NCBI GenBank assembly: GCA_964360635.1
Contig: CAYHXO010000009.1
Span: 3,083 to 67,082, forward strand
Source of the DNA: CALRGE01 sp964360635
Lineage (GTDB): Bacteria; Patescibacteriota; Gracilibacteria; UBA1369; 2-02-FULL-48-14
DNA: 64,000 nt
Direction: 5' to 3'
Positions 24,506 through 33,539 of the stretch are shown here, in pieces (the stretch's first letter is position 1; each line of letters begins with the position of its first letter). A program made the translations under genes and the position numbers. The notes below the pieces were generated by a model that saw nothing but the letters and a program-made list of their open reading frames with translations, did no database searches and was not told the DNA's origin.

Positions 24506-25955
24506 GAACTCGGTAATAACTTTCTTCATTATTTGAATTATATAATTGCAAAATATCTGAAGAAATTCCGTCAGGATTTTCAACAAGTAAAAGAGTTGGA
24601 TCACGCAATTCAGGTTTCATAAATTCAACCGGAATCCAAATGACATCTTCAGGAGAAATATGGTCTTTTTTGTTGAATTTCTTGATAGCTTCGATTGTAC
24701 CTTCACTAGAAGAAGTGCATAGCAAATCAAGCATTTTTGTCAGCTTCCAATTTGGGACTGTGAATGTGTAATATTTCACCCCTTCGTTCACACGTGTATA
24801 TAATTTTCCCTCCTCATAAGTTTCCTGAATTTTTGGCTGCTTAATTATTGAGGCAGGTGATGAATCTAATTCAACTGTCTGAGGTTTAAGTGGAACAATA
24901 TTTTCAGGTAAATAAAGATGATAATGAGGAATATTTCCGTGTGTTTCATCAAGTACCAAAATTTCGCCTCTTAAAAAATACTCAGATAACATTTTATCTA
25001 AGAGTGGCCTTAGTCTATCCTTTATGTCCTTTTCATTTTCAACACTTGTATTATCACGATTAACCATTTCACCGGCAATCACAAATCTTTTCACTGACTG
25101 ATCTAATGATCTGCCTGTGATGTGGGTTGAACCAAGTTTTGTTCCACCTTTCCCTTGATCTACTATTGCTTGTTCGCCTACTTCATCACGCATTAAATCA
25201 TTGTAGACCAATTTCACACCAGCACTTCTTTCGAAAAACTCTTTAGCAAATTTCTCGTATGTTTTTTGGGAATTTAATGCCAGCTGCTCCTTACAATCTG
25301 AATCAGGATCTTTACATTCATAATATGGAGAATCCGGCATTATAGGAAATTTTGAAGCGTCCTCATAAATACCTTTTCTTTTAGCAGGATCAGAAATATC
25401 CATACCGTCGGCACGAGCGGCATCTCTTAAGTATTCATAGCCTAGTCTACTTCGGAAAAATTTTCCTTCTCCAGGCGTGAATAAAACTTTAAGTGGCAAT
25501 TTAATATTCTTCCCTACAATTTCGTCGATATTATTTAAATTTAATTCAGGGTTCAATCTCCTCGTAATCTCGATATATGCATTAGTGAATGTTTGCAAAT
25601 CTTTTTCGTAAGATAGATCAGCTCCGGTAGTCCTTGATAATTTATCTTTAATATAATGCGCGAAATATTTCTGCCCTTCACCTAGTTGAAATGTTTCTTC
25701 TTTTACTTCCATAACATCAAATTTCCAATTTCCGCTTTCATATGTCAATTTTACTTGAGGCTGAACTTCCACGGTTTCATCTTTTTTTGTTACGATATTG
25801 TATACAATGCCACCTGTAATTCCCGCTCCGGTTAAGAGTAAAATCGGAAGTGCCGCTTTGCGAACAAGACTAATTGCGATTTGAACTAGTGGCGAGTTTT
25901 TAGGCTTTTCTGTAGGAGTGACCGGATCTTTTTCTGGAGTGTTTACTGATGTCAT
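24480..25955 (-). CDS. Membrane-anchored peptidase-like protein with LysM-like tail
   Basis: 491 residues from ATG 25955 (an earlier ATG at 25991 only adds twelve). One transmembrane helix at about residues 30-54. A long extracytoplasmic part carries a D-Ala-D-Ala-peptidase-like metal pattern: GSTHITGRSLD (H278, D285) and HGNIPHYHLYL (H344/H346), resembling SxHxxGxAxD...HxH in M15/DUF5715-type proteins. The C-terminal segment (YYTFTVPNW ... IKKFN ... VIWIPVEF) looks like a LysM peptidoglycan-binding fold. I infer a peptidoglycan-trimming enzyme. Arg replaces a common small residue in the first motif, so activity is not certain. It follows the cyclic-nucleotide-binding-like gene by 43 nt. Confidence 0.5.
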   Translation of the reverse strand: MTSVNTPEKDPVTPTEKPKNSPLVQIAISLVRKAALPILLLTGAGITGGIVYNIVTKKDETVEVQPQVKLTYESGNWKFDVMEVKEETFQLGEGQKYFAHYIKDKLSRTTGADLSYEKDLQTFTNAYIEITRRLNPELNLNNIDEIVGKNIKLPLKVLFTPGEGKFFRSRLGYEYLRDAARADGMDISDPAKRKGIYEDASKFPIMPDSPYYECKDPDSDCKEQLALNSQKTYEKFAKEFFERSAGVKLVYNDLMRDEVGEQAIVDQGKGGTKLGSTHITGRSLDQSVKRFVIAGEMVNRDNTSVENEKDIKDRLRPLLDKMLSEYFLRGEILVLDETHGNIPHYHLYLPENIVPLKPQTVELDSSPASIIKQPKIQETYEEGKLYTRVNEGVKYYTFTVPNWKLTKMLDLLCTSSSEGTIEAIKKFNKKDHISPEDVIWIPVEFMKPELRDPTLLLVENPDGISSDILQLYNSNNEESYYRVPKALLKQQ

Positions 25956-25998
25956 ATTTTTTATAAAGCACTGAAGAGTGCATTTAAACACGTTTAGC

Positions 25999-27093
25999 TT
26001 AAATAGTCAATTTTTGTACATTAAGAGAAGCTGCACGAAGTTTATTTATTGCTTCAAGCTTAGTATAAATTCCATGTACTGCGGACTTTAATAGCTCAAA
26101 ATATTTTGAGTCATCATTGCCAACATAAACCCACAGAATTTCCGTTTCATTACTTCCCGAGAAAATATTCACATTAGGATTTTCTAAACCTGCTACATTA
26201 GACTCAAAAATCGTGTGTCCGGCATGAATTTCCGCCAACTTTTTAAAAGTGTCACCATTTTTATAAACCTCAACTTTGCCAGAAGTAACTAAAGCAAGAT
26301 ATCCAAAACAAACCGGCTCAATTCCCATTCCATTTGAGTATTTTTCTTTAAAATGTAATTTAAAATGGATTGGGTCATCTTCATTAGATAAATGTATGCC
26401 CTCAAAACCTTTTGGAGAATAATCTCTCTTTGGGAAGATTTGATATTCATCACCTTCATGCTCCTCATTGATATTAGAAAGTAATGGCATCCTAAGAATA
26501 TTTAATAAAATTTCTACTTTTGCTCTTTCAGGCAAATCTGTAAATACATCTTTTGGAATAAATAAATATAAGGAATCTTGCGTTGTATTAATTATATTTG
26601 CAGAACCTCTTAGGCCAGTGTCGGTAAATAAAAATTCACCTAGATAGGCACCTGCAAAAATATTCACTTCAGCAACTTGGTTAAAATAGTCATCTGTATC
26701 ACTTGGAATCACTCGAATACTACTAAGTTGTTTAGCAATTAATAAACCTCTATTTAGTAGTGATTTACCAATCAATCTTGCCCCAAAATCAGCTTTTACA
26801 GCCTGTATTCTAGATAAAATTGTATTCAAAGTTTGTAGAGATACTCCTTTAAAGAGCGGACACTTTTCAAGTGTTAATTGAATTTCTGAATTAGGAATTA
26901 CTTCCGCAGCATTCATGTATCTCTCAATTCCAGGTGAATCGTCACTCATTGTTTCACCTACGACAAGGGAAACTGCTTTTACTTCTTCATCTACTGCAGC
27001 GACATGAATACTTTCTAAAATACGACTCAACGGTGATTCTCCATCTTCTTCCGCGAGGAACTCTTCATCATCTTGTGTATCTTGATCAGACAT
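25999..27093 (-). CDS. Protein with two cyclic-nucleotide-binding-like domains
   Basis: 364 residues. After an acidic, disordered N-terminus (1-60) the segment CPLFKGVSLQTLNTILSRI (78-96) and a beta part with GAYLGEF near 148 (like GExxGE in CNB domains) and SLYLFIPKDVFTDL make a first CNB-like fold. A second covers about residues 255-335 (FGYLALVTSGKVEVYKNG, then AEIHAGHTIFESN). No helix-turn-helix is visible, so it is not a simple CRP. The phosphate-binding Arg of true cAMP receptors is not evident, and ligand binding is open. It sits upstream of and probably cotranscribed with the peptidase-like gene. Confidence 0.55.
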   Translation of the reverse strand: MSDQDTQDDEEFLAEEDGESPLSRILESIHVAAVDEEVKAVSLVVGETMSDDSPGIERYMNAAEVIPNSEIQLTLEKCPLFKGVSLQTLNTILSRIQAVKADFGARLIGKSLLNRGLLIAKQLSSIRVIPSDTDDYFNQVAEVNIFAGAYLGEFLFTDTGLRGSANIINTTQDSLYLFIPKDVFTDLPERAKVEILLNILRMPLLSNINEEHEGDEYQIFPKRDYSPKGFEGIHLSNEDDPIHFKLHFKEKYSNGMGIEPVCFGYLALVTSGKVEVYKNGDTFKKLAEIHAGHTIFESNVAGLENPNVNIFSGSNETEILWVYVGNDDSKYFELLKSAVHGIYTKLEAINKLRAASLNVQKLTI

Positions 27094-27171
27094 ATTTTAT
27101 ACATTTAGTAGATTATTCTAGTATATTTTTCCAAAAAAAGCATGTATTTTTGAAACGTTTACAAATCATTT

Positions 27172-27918
27172 ATGGCAAGACATAGCCAATACGCAAATAT
27201 TAAAAAAAGAAAAGGAGCTGCTGATAAGGTTAGAGGCAAGGTTTTTACTGTACACGCGAAATTGATCGAAATTGCTGCAAAAAGAGGTGGAGATCCTGTT
27301 ATGAATCCTGGATTGCGAACTGCGATTGATAAGGCAAAATCAGATAATGTGCCAAATGCAAATATTGAAAGGGCTGTTCGACGAGGAACCGGCGAAGATA
27401 AAGATGGTGTTGTTTATGAAGAAGCAACTTATGAAGCATTTGGACCTGAGGGAAGTGTTTTTATGATTGATGTAATTACTGACAATAAAAACCGGAGTTT
27501 GGGAAATTTAAGGGTGATTTTACAGAAGAAAGGCGGAAATTTGGGAGCTGCCGGAAGTGTTGGCTGGAAGTTTGAAAGTAAGGCGTATTTTGAAGTTGCT
27601 GGTAATGGCTCAGGAGATGAAGTAGAAATGAAAATTATTGACTGCGGAGCAGATGATTTAATTTCGCTCGGCGAAGGGAAATATGAAGTTTACGCCGCTC
27701 CGGAAAAATTGGGCGAAGTGAAAAATGCGCTAATTAAAGCTGATTTTAAGGTTGAAAAAGACGAGTTAGTTTGGAAGGCAAAAGATGAAATTCATGTGAA
27801 TGATGTTGCTCTCGGAAAGCAAATTTTAGATATTATTGAAGCCGTTGAAGAAGATGATGACGTGAAAAGCATCACTTCAAACATACATATCGATGAATCA
27901 ATCTTTAGTCAGCTGTGA
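27172..27918 (+). CDS. yebC: YebC/TACO1 family protein
   Basis: 248 residues that begin MARHSQYANIKKRKGAADKVRGK, the usual YebC start, followed by DNVPNANIERAVRRGTGE and YEAFGPEGSVFMIDVITDNKNRS. Members are linked to relief of ribosome stalling on proline-rich stretches (TACO1/YebC) and earlier to transcription control. The 3' end overlaps nrnA on the other strand by 21 nt. Confidence 0.93.
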   Translation: MARHSQYANIKKRKGAADKVRGKVFTVHAKLIEIAAKRGGDPVMNPGLRTAIDKAKSDNVPNANIERAVRRGTGEDKDGVVYEEATYEAFGPEGSVFMIDVITDNKNRSLGNLRVILQKKGGNLGAAGSVGWKFESKAYFEVAGNGSGDEVEMKIIDCGADDLISLGEGKYEVYAAPEKLGEVKNALIKADFKVEKDELVWKAKDEIHVNDVALGKQILDIIEAVEEDDDVKSITSNIHIDESIFSQL

Positions 27919-29310
27919 AAGCATGTCGGCAACTGTCATTTCAGGTTTCATTTGTCCGTCCGCATCTTGGAAAAACTTCGCAGACTGATCTTTAATTCGC
28001 TCTTCTTCAGGTGTATTTTGTTTTTGAAAGTGCTTTAGTAGCATGTCTTCACCACCTTCTGAAGGTTTTGGAATTGAGGTTTGTGGTTTTACTACAAGGG
28101 ACGGGAAAAGTTTGCCCGAATTTGTGGCTTCGTTCGTGGGTTCACTCGTTTGGCCACCCGTTTTTTCTCTCATATATTTTGCAATCACCTCTTTTGCAAA
28201 CTGCAAACCTTCTTCCAAAGTTTTTCCTTTAATTCGGAATCCTGCGGCTTTTTTGTGACCGCCTCCACCAATTATTCCTGCAATTTCACTAACGTCGGCA
28301 ATATTTCCCGGAGCACGAAGACTTCCAGAAAGGAATCCTGGCTCTTTTTCTTTAAGCAACATCACGACTTCGGAAGCCGGGGCATTACTCATCAATTCAT
28401 CGATAATTCCACCGCTATCATCACTTTTTGCTCCAGTTTCAGATAGATCAGCAAGTGAGATAGTTGAGTAAACCAGTTTGCTTGATTCTTCGTATGTGAT
28501 TTTTGAAAGCACTTTTCCCCAAAGTTTAAGTGTCGCAAGGCTCTTTGTTTTGAAAAGATGTTTAATAATTTCCTGTTGTCTTGCTCCTCTATCTAAAAGT
28601 TCAGCAGCAACTTCGAATGCCTCTGGGCTTGTGTTTGAATGCTGAAAGCTACCTGTATCTGTGATAATTCCAGTAAGTAGCAAAGTCGCAACATCCTCAT
28701 CAATTAGCGCTTCAGCGCTTTCTTTTTCCAACTCTTGAATAATTGGAGTAATCATTTGAGTTGTGGCTGCAGCACTGTAATTTAAATAATTGTGCGTTCC
28801 GAATTTTCCGTTTGATGCGTGGTGATCAATATTCAAAAGTGGACCGTTCAAGAACATTTCCTTGTTTTCTTCTTGAAGTTTACCGAGCTGAACTAAATCA
28901 CCTGTATCAACTGTAATTATCAGGTCAAAACTTGTGCCGCCGGTGTTAAAAGTAATATCGTGAGCAGTGAATTTTCCGTTTTTTGGAGTGATAATAATGT
29001 TAATTTTTCCTGCCTCAACTTCATATTTCATATGGTCAACTTCTGCACTGTTTGTATCAAGACTAATCACAAAATCTTTCGATTTTGGCAGATCTTTTTC
29101 AATTAGATCAACCATTGGCAAAAACTTTAAGGCTTCCGGCATAGGGTCGCTTGCAACAACAATAACGTTTTTCCCAAGCTTTCTCATTACTGATAAAAGT
29201 GCAAGAGAACTGCCCACGCTGTCCCCGTCCATTGGAGAAGAGGGTGCGATTAGTATATTTTTTGCCGACCTAATCAGTTCCAGCGCCTTATTTTGATCTA
29301 TCATTTCCAT
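27898..29310 (-). CDS. nrnA: DHH-family nanoRNase / pAp phosphatase
   Basis: 470 residues. DHH motifs: SSPMDGDSVGSSLAL (where NrnA normally has HxxPDGD; the first His is replaced here), DTN in ISLDTNSAEV, NIDHHASNGKFG, and the C-terminal DHHA1 GIIGGGGHKKAAGFRIKG. It should degrade short oligoribonucleotides and pAp. A C-terminal extension of about 100 low-complexity residues (KTGGQTSEPTNEATNSGK and on) is not part of the normal fold. The loss of the first metal-ligand His is worth noting, though the aspartates remain. Confidence 0.85.
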   Translation of the reverse strand: MEMIDQNKALELIRSAKNILIAPSSPMDGDSVGSSLALLSVMRKLGKNVIVVASDPMPEALKFLPMVDLIEKDLPKSKDFVISLDTNSAEVDHMKYEVEAGKINIIITPKNGKFTAHDITFNTGGTSFDLIITVDTGDLVQLGKLQEENKEMFLNGPLLNIDHHASNGKFGTHNYLNYSAAATTQMITPIIQELEKESAEALIDEDVATLLLTGIITDTGSFQHSNTSPEAFEVAAELLDRGARQQEIIKHLFKTKSLATLKLWGKVLSKITYEESSKLVYSTISLADLSETGAKSDDSGGIIDELMSNAPASEVVMLLKEKEPGFLSGSLRAPGNIADVSEIAGIIGGGGHKKAAGFRIKGKTLEEGLQFAKEVIAKYMREKTGGQTSEPTNEATNSGKLFPSLVVKPQTSIPKPSEGGEDMLLKHFQKQNTPEEERIKDQSAKFFQDADGQMKPEMTVADMLSQLTKD

Positions 29311-29327
29311 GTAAATGTATTCTGTGA

Positions 29328-29356
29328 ATTATACTACTTTTTGGGTCTTCCCGCAA
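29328..29356 (-). promoter_or_regulatory. Promoter of nrnA
   Basis: Minus strand TTGCGG (29356-29351), 17 nt, perfect TATAAT (29333-29328). The start would lie near 29322, about 12 nt before the ATG. The rest of the 136-nt gap to the next gene shows no gene. Confidence 0.5.
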
Positions 29357-29446
29357 GCAATAAGGGTCTAGTGTACACTTTGTCTACTGCGAAATCAAGC
29401 TCAATCACACAAACCTTTAATGGTTCTGTAACGACTTGATTTTAAT

Positions 29447-29809
29447 TTATTTCACTTCTTTATCTCGCCTTGGACACGCACTATTTAAACAATTAGTACA
29501 TTCCAATCTAACTGAATTGAGATATGTCGCAAATTGAATTATATCAATTGGAGTAACTCCATGAAGAGAATCCCGTATGAATGATCTTTCTATCATGGAT
29601 GTAGTAAGTTTAGCCTGACTTTCAGTCAAGCATATATCTGGGTTTATCATACTTCTAAGTTGTTCAGAGGTGTGACATATATTAGATGCTGCATATGCAA
29701 CCTGTTCACCACTCTTCAAACTGTTACATTTCACGTTATATTCATCGTAAAGATCTTTCAAAACATCATCAGCTGGTGTTCCATTTTGGCTTTCTATAAT
29801 TTTTGTCAT
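29447..29809 (-). CDS. Unknown protein (120 aa)
   Basis: A soluble, mostly helical 120-residue protein that starts MTKIIESQNGTPADDVLKDL. It has Cys residues near the middle and a C-terminal CTNCLNSACPRRDKEVK that could bind metal. No family recognised. Possible small regulator. It is separated from recJ by 53 nt and from nrnA by 136 nt. Confidence 0.6.
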   Translation of the reverse strand: MTKIIESQNGTPADDVLKDLYDEYNVKCNSLKSGEQVAYAASNICHTSEQLRSMINPDICLTESQAKLTTSMIERSFIRDSLHGVTPIDIIQFATYLNSVRLECTNCLNSACPRRDKEVK

Positions 29810-29862
29810 AATATTAATTTTTTACAAATAAGAACCTTATATAAACCATATTTACTGACTTG

Positions 29863-31479
29863 TCAATCAAAATCCACAAGTTTAACTTGGAGCTCTGTGC
29901 GGTTTTGCCATTCGTTTTTTTCGAGTTGGATTGCGAGTTTTTTTGAGTTTTGAATTGCGTCGCTGTGTTCTGCCATTCTGAAGGCAATTGCGGAGAAAAT
30001 TTTGTTGTCGAATTTTAACGAGAACTTTAGATGTTCGGCGTTTTTTCCAATAGGTTTTAAGTTAAAAATTTCAGCGTTTTGGAGGAGAAAAACAGGCTTT
30101 GCATTCCCAATTCCAAAAGGTGCGAATGACTCGATTTTTTCTGAACTTTCGATGCTTAAATCTTCGGCAAAAAGTTCTGTTTCGAGTTCAAGTTTTTTTG
30201 TGTGTGGGGTTTTTGCAAAGTGAGCTTTTGTAAATTCAGTTAGGATTTTTTTGAAGTCGGAATAGTTGGACTTTTTAAGTTTGAAACCGGCCGCCATTTC
30301 GTGACCGCCAAAATGTTCGAGTACTTCACTTGCCTGAGTTATCGCTTCGATAATATTGAAACCTTCCACGCTTCGAGCAGAGCCGATTAGGAATTCGCCG
30401 CGGTCGTCTAGAATTAGTGTGGGTTTGCTGAATTTTTCCTGAATTTTTCCTGCAATGAGTCCGACGAGTCCGCTAGACCAGCCCTCGCCTTCGGCAATAA
30501 TTATAGAATCGTCGAGATTGATTTTTAACAAAGCTTCATCAAAAATTTTAGTAGTTAGGGTTTGACGGTCGCGGTTTAGTTCTTCGAGTTTTTGGCTTTT
30601 TTGACGAGCATCTTCACCTGTGGCAAGTAAAGTTTGAATCGCCCAGTATGGCGTATCCATTCTTCCGGCGGCATTGATTCGTGGACCAATTTGAAAGCCG
30701 ATTGTATCTGTTGTGAACTCTTTGGCGTATAAATTTCCTGAACTTTCTAGAATCGCCTTCAGGCCCTCCCATTTTGTGCGAGCAAGTTGTTTGAGGCCCA
30801 TTTTTACTATCGCACGATTCTCGCCAACCAAGGGAACGCAATCTGCAACAGTGCCAAGGCTGGCAAGATCAATCAAAGTCATTGTCATTTTTTCATCGTT
30901 CAATAGTGCTTGCGCCAATTTGAAAGCAACTCCACTACCGGAAAGATGCTTAAATGGATAACTTGAGGTGAGTGGATGTAGAGTTGCAAAAGAGTCAGGG
31001 CGTTTTGCTGGAATTGTGTGATGATCTGTAATTATCACATTAATGCCGAGAGATTCGGCGTGGTCAATTTCCTTTTTGCAGGAAATTCCGCAATCGACAG
31101 TTATAATAATGGCGACAGAATTTTTCTTGGCTTCCTCGATGTAGCTCATGTGCAAGCCGTAACCCTCATTGAGCCGATGAGGCACACGATAAGAAACTTC
31201 AGCCCCGAGAAATCGAAGAGTGTGTATTAAGAGAGATGCTCCGCTTGTGCCGTCCACGTCATAATCGCCGTAGACTAAAATTCGTTCACGTGAGCGGATG
31301 GCTTTTTGGAGACGTTCAACTGATTTTGCCATGTCATCAAAAAGAAAGGGATCGTGCAGATCTGAGTAGCTCGCATCAGAAAAAAACTCACCGGGATTTT
31401 CAACTGCTCGGGAATTTACAAGCGCTGTCCAGAGAGATTCTTTTTTTTGTCGCTCGTATTTTAATTGCCAGTTTTTCAT
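29863..31479 (-). CDS. recJ: Single-strand DNA exonuclease RecJ
   Basis: A 5'-3' exonuclease in recombination and repair. 538 residues, DHH motifs YGDYDVDGTSGASLLI (near residue 71), ITVDCGISC, VIITDHHTIP, and DHHA1 EHFGGHEMAAGFKLKK near 370, then an OB-type C-terminal region. It overlaps mazG by 4 nt (ATGA), which indicates coupling with mazG, miaA and probably the upstream toxin-antitoxin pair. Confidence 0.93.
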   Translation of the reverse strand: MKNWQLKYERQKKESLWTALVNSRAVENPGEFFSDASYSDLHDPFLFDDMAKSVERLQKAIRSRERILVYGDYDVDGTSGASLLIHTLRFLGAEVSYRVPHRLNEGYGLHMSYIEEAKKNSVAIIITVDCGISCKKEIDHAESLGINVIITDHHTIPAKRPDSFATLHPLTSSYPFKHLSGSGVAFKLAQALLNDEKMTMTLIDLASLGTVADCVPLVGENRAIVKMGLKQLARTKWEGLKAILESSGNLYAKEFTTDTIGFQIGPRINAAGRMDTPYWAIQTLLATGEDARQKSQKLEELNRDRQTLTTKIFDEALLKINLDDSIIIAEGEGWSSGLVGLIAGKIQEKFSKPTLILDDRGEFLIGSARSVEGFNIIEAITQASEVLEHFGGHEMAAGFKLKKSNYSDFKKILTEFTKAHFAKTPHTKKLELETELFAEDLSIESSEKIESFAPFGIGNAKPVFLLQNAEIFNLKPIGKNAEHLKFSLKFDNKIFSAIAFRMAEHSDAIQNSKKLAIQLEKNEWQNRTELQVKLVDFD

Positions 31480-31847
31480 TTTTCCTTTTTCTTATTCTCT
31501 TTCCAAAGTGCGAGCGCTTCTTCCGGAGTGCTTGCTTTATCTGTGCCAAAAACCCAAGTGTGACGGGACACAATTTTTTCGCCGATTTTTTCCATTACAG
31601 ATTTCATATCGAAATCACCTTTTTCAGATGCAATTTGTGCGATTAGCAAAATATTAAAAAGTAGATCTCCGAGTTCTTCTTCAAGGTTTGGAATATCGTT
31701 TTTATCTATTGCTTCAACAACTTCTGCGCTTTCATCAACTATGCATTTTTTCATTGTTTCATAAGTCTGCTTTCTGTCCCACGGACAGCCCTCTTCAGAG
31801 CGAAGTTTTGAGCAAAGATCTATAAGTTCTTGAAATTTTATGAGCAT
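31476..31847 (-). CDS. MazG-type nucleoside triphosphate pyrophosphohydrolase
   Basis: 123 residues with the MazG pattern: CPWDRKQTYETMKKCIVDESAEVVEAI and LEEELGDLLFNILLIAQI, where the acidic ExxE...ExxD residues bind Mg. Single-domain length, half that of E. coli MazG. It hydrolyses (d)NTPs to monophosphates, probably in nucleotide pool cleaning. Overlaps miaA by 10 nt and recJ by 4 nt. Confidence 0.88.
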   Translation of the reverse strand: MLIKFQELIDLCSKLRSEEGCPWDRKQTYETMKKCIVDESAEVVEAIDKNDIPNLEEELGDLLFNILLIAQIASEKGDFDMKSVMEKIGEKIVSRHTWVFGTDKASTPEEALALWKENKKKEK

Positions 31848-32770
31848 AATTCTGTGAAATCTTCAGGCGTGATCCAATAAATTTCTTCATCACGACGAAA
31901 CCAAGTTAGCTGTCTTTTGGCAAAATTGCGAGAATTTTGTTTGAGTTCTTCTTTGCAGTCCTGTAGCGGTCGTTGGCCGCTGATGTATGCGAAATACTCT
32001 TTATATCCAAGCGCCTGCATTGATTGCAAATTTTCATCATAACCCTCAAGCAATAGCGTTTTAATTTCATTCAGGAGCCCGAGATCAATCTGATCATCAA
32101 CTCGTTTATTAATACGGTCGTATAAAACTTCTCGCGGCCAATCGATTGCCATCTTGAAAACCTGATAAATCGGCTTCGCCTTACGGGGTTCTCGCGGACC
32201 AGTTTGCATTACAACTTCAAGTGCACGTGCAACATATCGTACATTATTCGGATGAATTTTTGCCGCCGTGGCCGGATCAAGTTCAACTAGCATATTATAT
32301 AGATGTAAATTTCCACCTTTTTCGTATTCTTTTTGTAGTTCTTCGCGAATTTTCGAGTTAGGTGGAGCTAGAGGTAGATCATAATTTTCAACTACCGAAC
32401 TTATATAAAGACCAGTTCCACCGCAGACAATTGGAAGCTTTCCCCTCATCAAAATATCATTGATCGCATGAGTTGCTTCACGCTTAAAATCAGACATTGT
32501 GTATTGCTGATCAGGATCACGAATATCAATCAAATGATGTTTAATTTTCTTACGAATATCGATACCAACTTTGTCGGTTCCAATATCCATTTTTCGGTAG
32601 ACCTGACAAGAATCCGCCGAAACAATTTCACCGTTAAAATCCTGTGCAAGCTTAATACTGAGCGCGGTTTTACCAGATGCAGTTGGACCACAAACAACAA
32701 GAAGCGGCTTTTGATTATTTTTCTTGCACTCCTTCAGCAAGAGCAAAATGTGGTGATATAGATCGGTCAT
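31838..32770 (-). CDS. miaA: tRNA dimethylallyltransferase
   Basis: Adds dimethylallyl to A37 of tRNAs reading UNN codons. The P-loop CGPTASGKTALSIKLA is near residue 27, then SADSCQVYRKMDIGTDK and HHLIDIRDPDQQYTMSDF, CGGTGLYISS, and the C-terminal QALGYKEYFAYISG and FAKRQLTWFRRD. 310 residues, normal length. Its ATG follows directly after the TGA of the PIN toxin, so expression is probably coupled to that module. Confidence 0.94.
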   Translation of the reverse strand: MTDLYHHILLLLKECKKNNQKPLLVVCGPTASGKTALSIKLAQDFNGEIVSADSCQVYRKMDIGTDKVGIDIRKKIKHHLIDIRDPDQQYTMSDFKREATHAINDILMRGKLPIVCGGTGLYISSVVENYDLPLAPPNSKIREELQKEYEKGGNLHLYNMLVELDPATAAKIHPNNVRYVARALEVVMQTGPREPRKAKPIYQVFKMAIDWPREVLYDRINKRVDDQIDLGLLNEIKTLLLEGYDENLQSMQALGYKEYFAYISGQRPLQDCKEELKQNSRNFAKRQLTWFRRDEEIYWITPEDFTELCS

Positions 32771-33154
32771 TCACGGCTTAATATACTTCACTTTCAGATT
32801 TTTGAAACTTAGAAAATCCTTATCTGAAGTTATAAGGGTTTTGTTGTGAACAATTGCAGTAGCAGCGATTATTAGATCTTTGAATTTGAGTTTTTTCTTT
32901 GATTTCTCCTGGAGAACAGTTGCCTTTCTACAAACATCTTCATCAAGAGGCAAAGAAGGATAGTTATCAAGAATCATTTCAATTTGCTCAAGGTTTATTG
33001 AATGTTTCGAATGTCCCATCATAACCTCAAGCCTAGTAATCATACTTACATAAAAAACATCTTGTTTGAGATTTCGAGAAAATGCTCTAACCAAGGAGTC
33101 CTGGTTTATCAGGGCTATAATTATGTTGCTGTCTAAAATATATTTGTTCACCAT
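32771..33154 (-). CDS. PIN-domain toxin (VapC-like)
   Basis: 127 residues. The acidic PIN residues are D8 (YILDSNIIIALI), E43 (ITRLEVMMG) and the C-terminal FKDLIIAATAIVHNKTLITSDKDF. Preceded after 6 nt by a Phd-like antitoxin and followed with no gap by miaA. RNase toxin activity is inferred from the family. Confidence 0.85.
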   Translation of the reverse strand: MVNKYILDSNIIIALINQDSLVRAFSRNLKQDVFYVSMITRLEVMMGHSKHSINLEQIEMILDNYPSLPLDEDVCRKATVLQEKSKKKLKFKDLIIAATAIVHNKTLITSDKDFLSFKNLKVKYIKP

Positions 33155-33160
33155 AGTATT

Positions 33161-33376
33161 TTAGAACAAATCTTCTTCAGGACGTACAATCTGAAATGGT
33201 CCAAACTCTTTTATCATCTGTAAAGAGTGTTCAAAAGGTGTTGTCTGAGCTTGGACAACAACTCTAAAATGTCCTCCATTTTTCTTTTCAATCAGTATCT
33301 CACTAAGCTCACCCTTTTCGAGCTTATTTGTTAGTGTTTTGAAATTTCTTAGGAATTCGCGAGTTTTAACCTTCAT
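33161..33376 (-). CDS. Phd/YefM-like antitoxin
   Basis: 71 residues from ATG 33376 (MKVKTREFLRNFKTLTNKLE). The usual pattern of a Phd-type DNA-binding N-terminus, with LRNFKTLTNKLEKGELSEILIEKKNGGHFRVVV split between helix and sheet, is present. A longer frame to 33457 is rejected because its start lies upstream of a consensus promoter. The C-terminal tail (IVRPEEDLF) would bind the toxin. Confidence 0.7.
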   Translation of the reverse strand: MKVKTREFLRNFKTLTNKLEKGELSEILIEKKNGGHFRVVVQAQTTPFEHSLQMIKEFGPFQIVRPEEDLF

Positions 33377-33401
33377 AAAAATAGTATTATTATTTAATGA
33401 C

Positions 33402-33430
33402 AGTATAGATTTGTCAGACAAATTTGTCAA
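33402..33430 (-). promoter_or_regulatory. Consensus promoter of the TA-miaA-mazG-recJ operon
   Basis: Minus strand TTGACA (33430-33425), 17-nt spacer, TATACT (33407-33402). Nearly perfect sigma-70 consensus. Predicted start near 33395, about 20 nt before the antitoxin ATG. Confidence 0.8.
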
Positions 33431-33435
33431 ACAAA
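33410..33435. promoter_or_regulatory. Tandem palindromic operators
   Basis: Two adjacent 13-bp units, TTTGTCAGACAAA (33410-33422) and TTTGTCAAACAAA (33423-33435), differ at one base. Both are palindromic or nearly so. They overlap the -35 and the spacer of the promoter, as expected for autorepression by the antitoxin (alone or with toxin). Confidence 0.75.
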
Positions 33436-33539
33436 TTCTAAGTACAAAATTTGGCATATAGAGATTCAGTAAATTTATTTTGTAGATTCCTTTTGCTTTT
33501 TTTGGCTAAGATGACAATAAATTCATTATTTTTAAATTT

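Noticed and set aside
33377..33457. Longer antitoxin from ATG 33457
   Set aside because: The consensus promoter and operators lie between this ATG and 33376.
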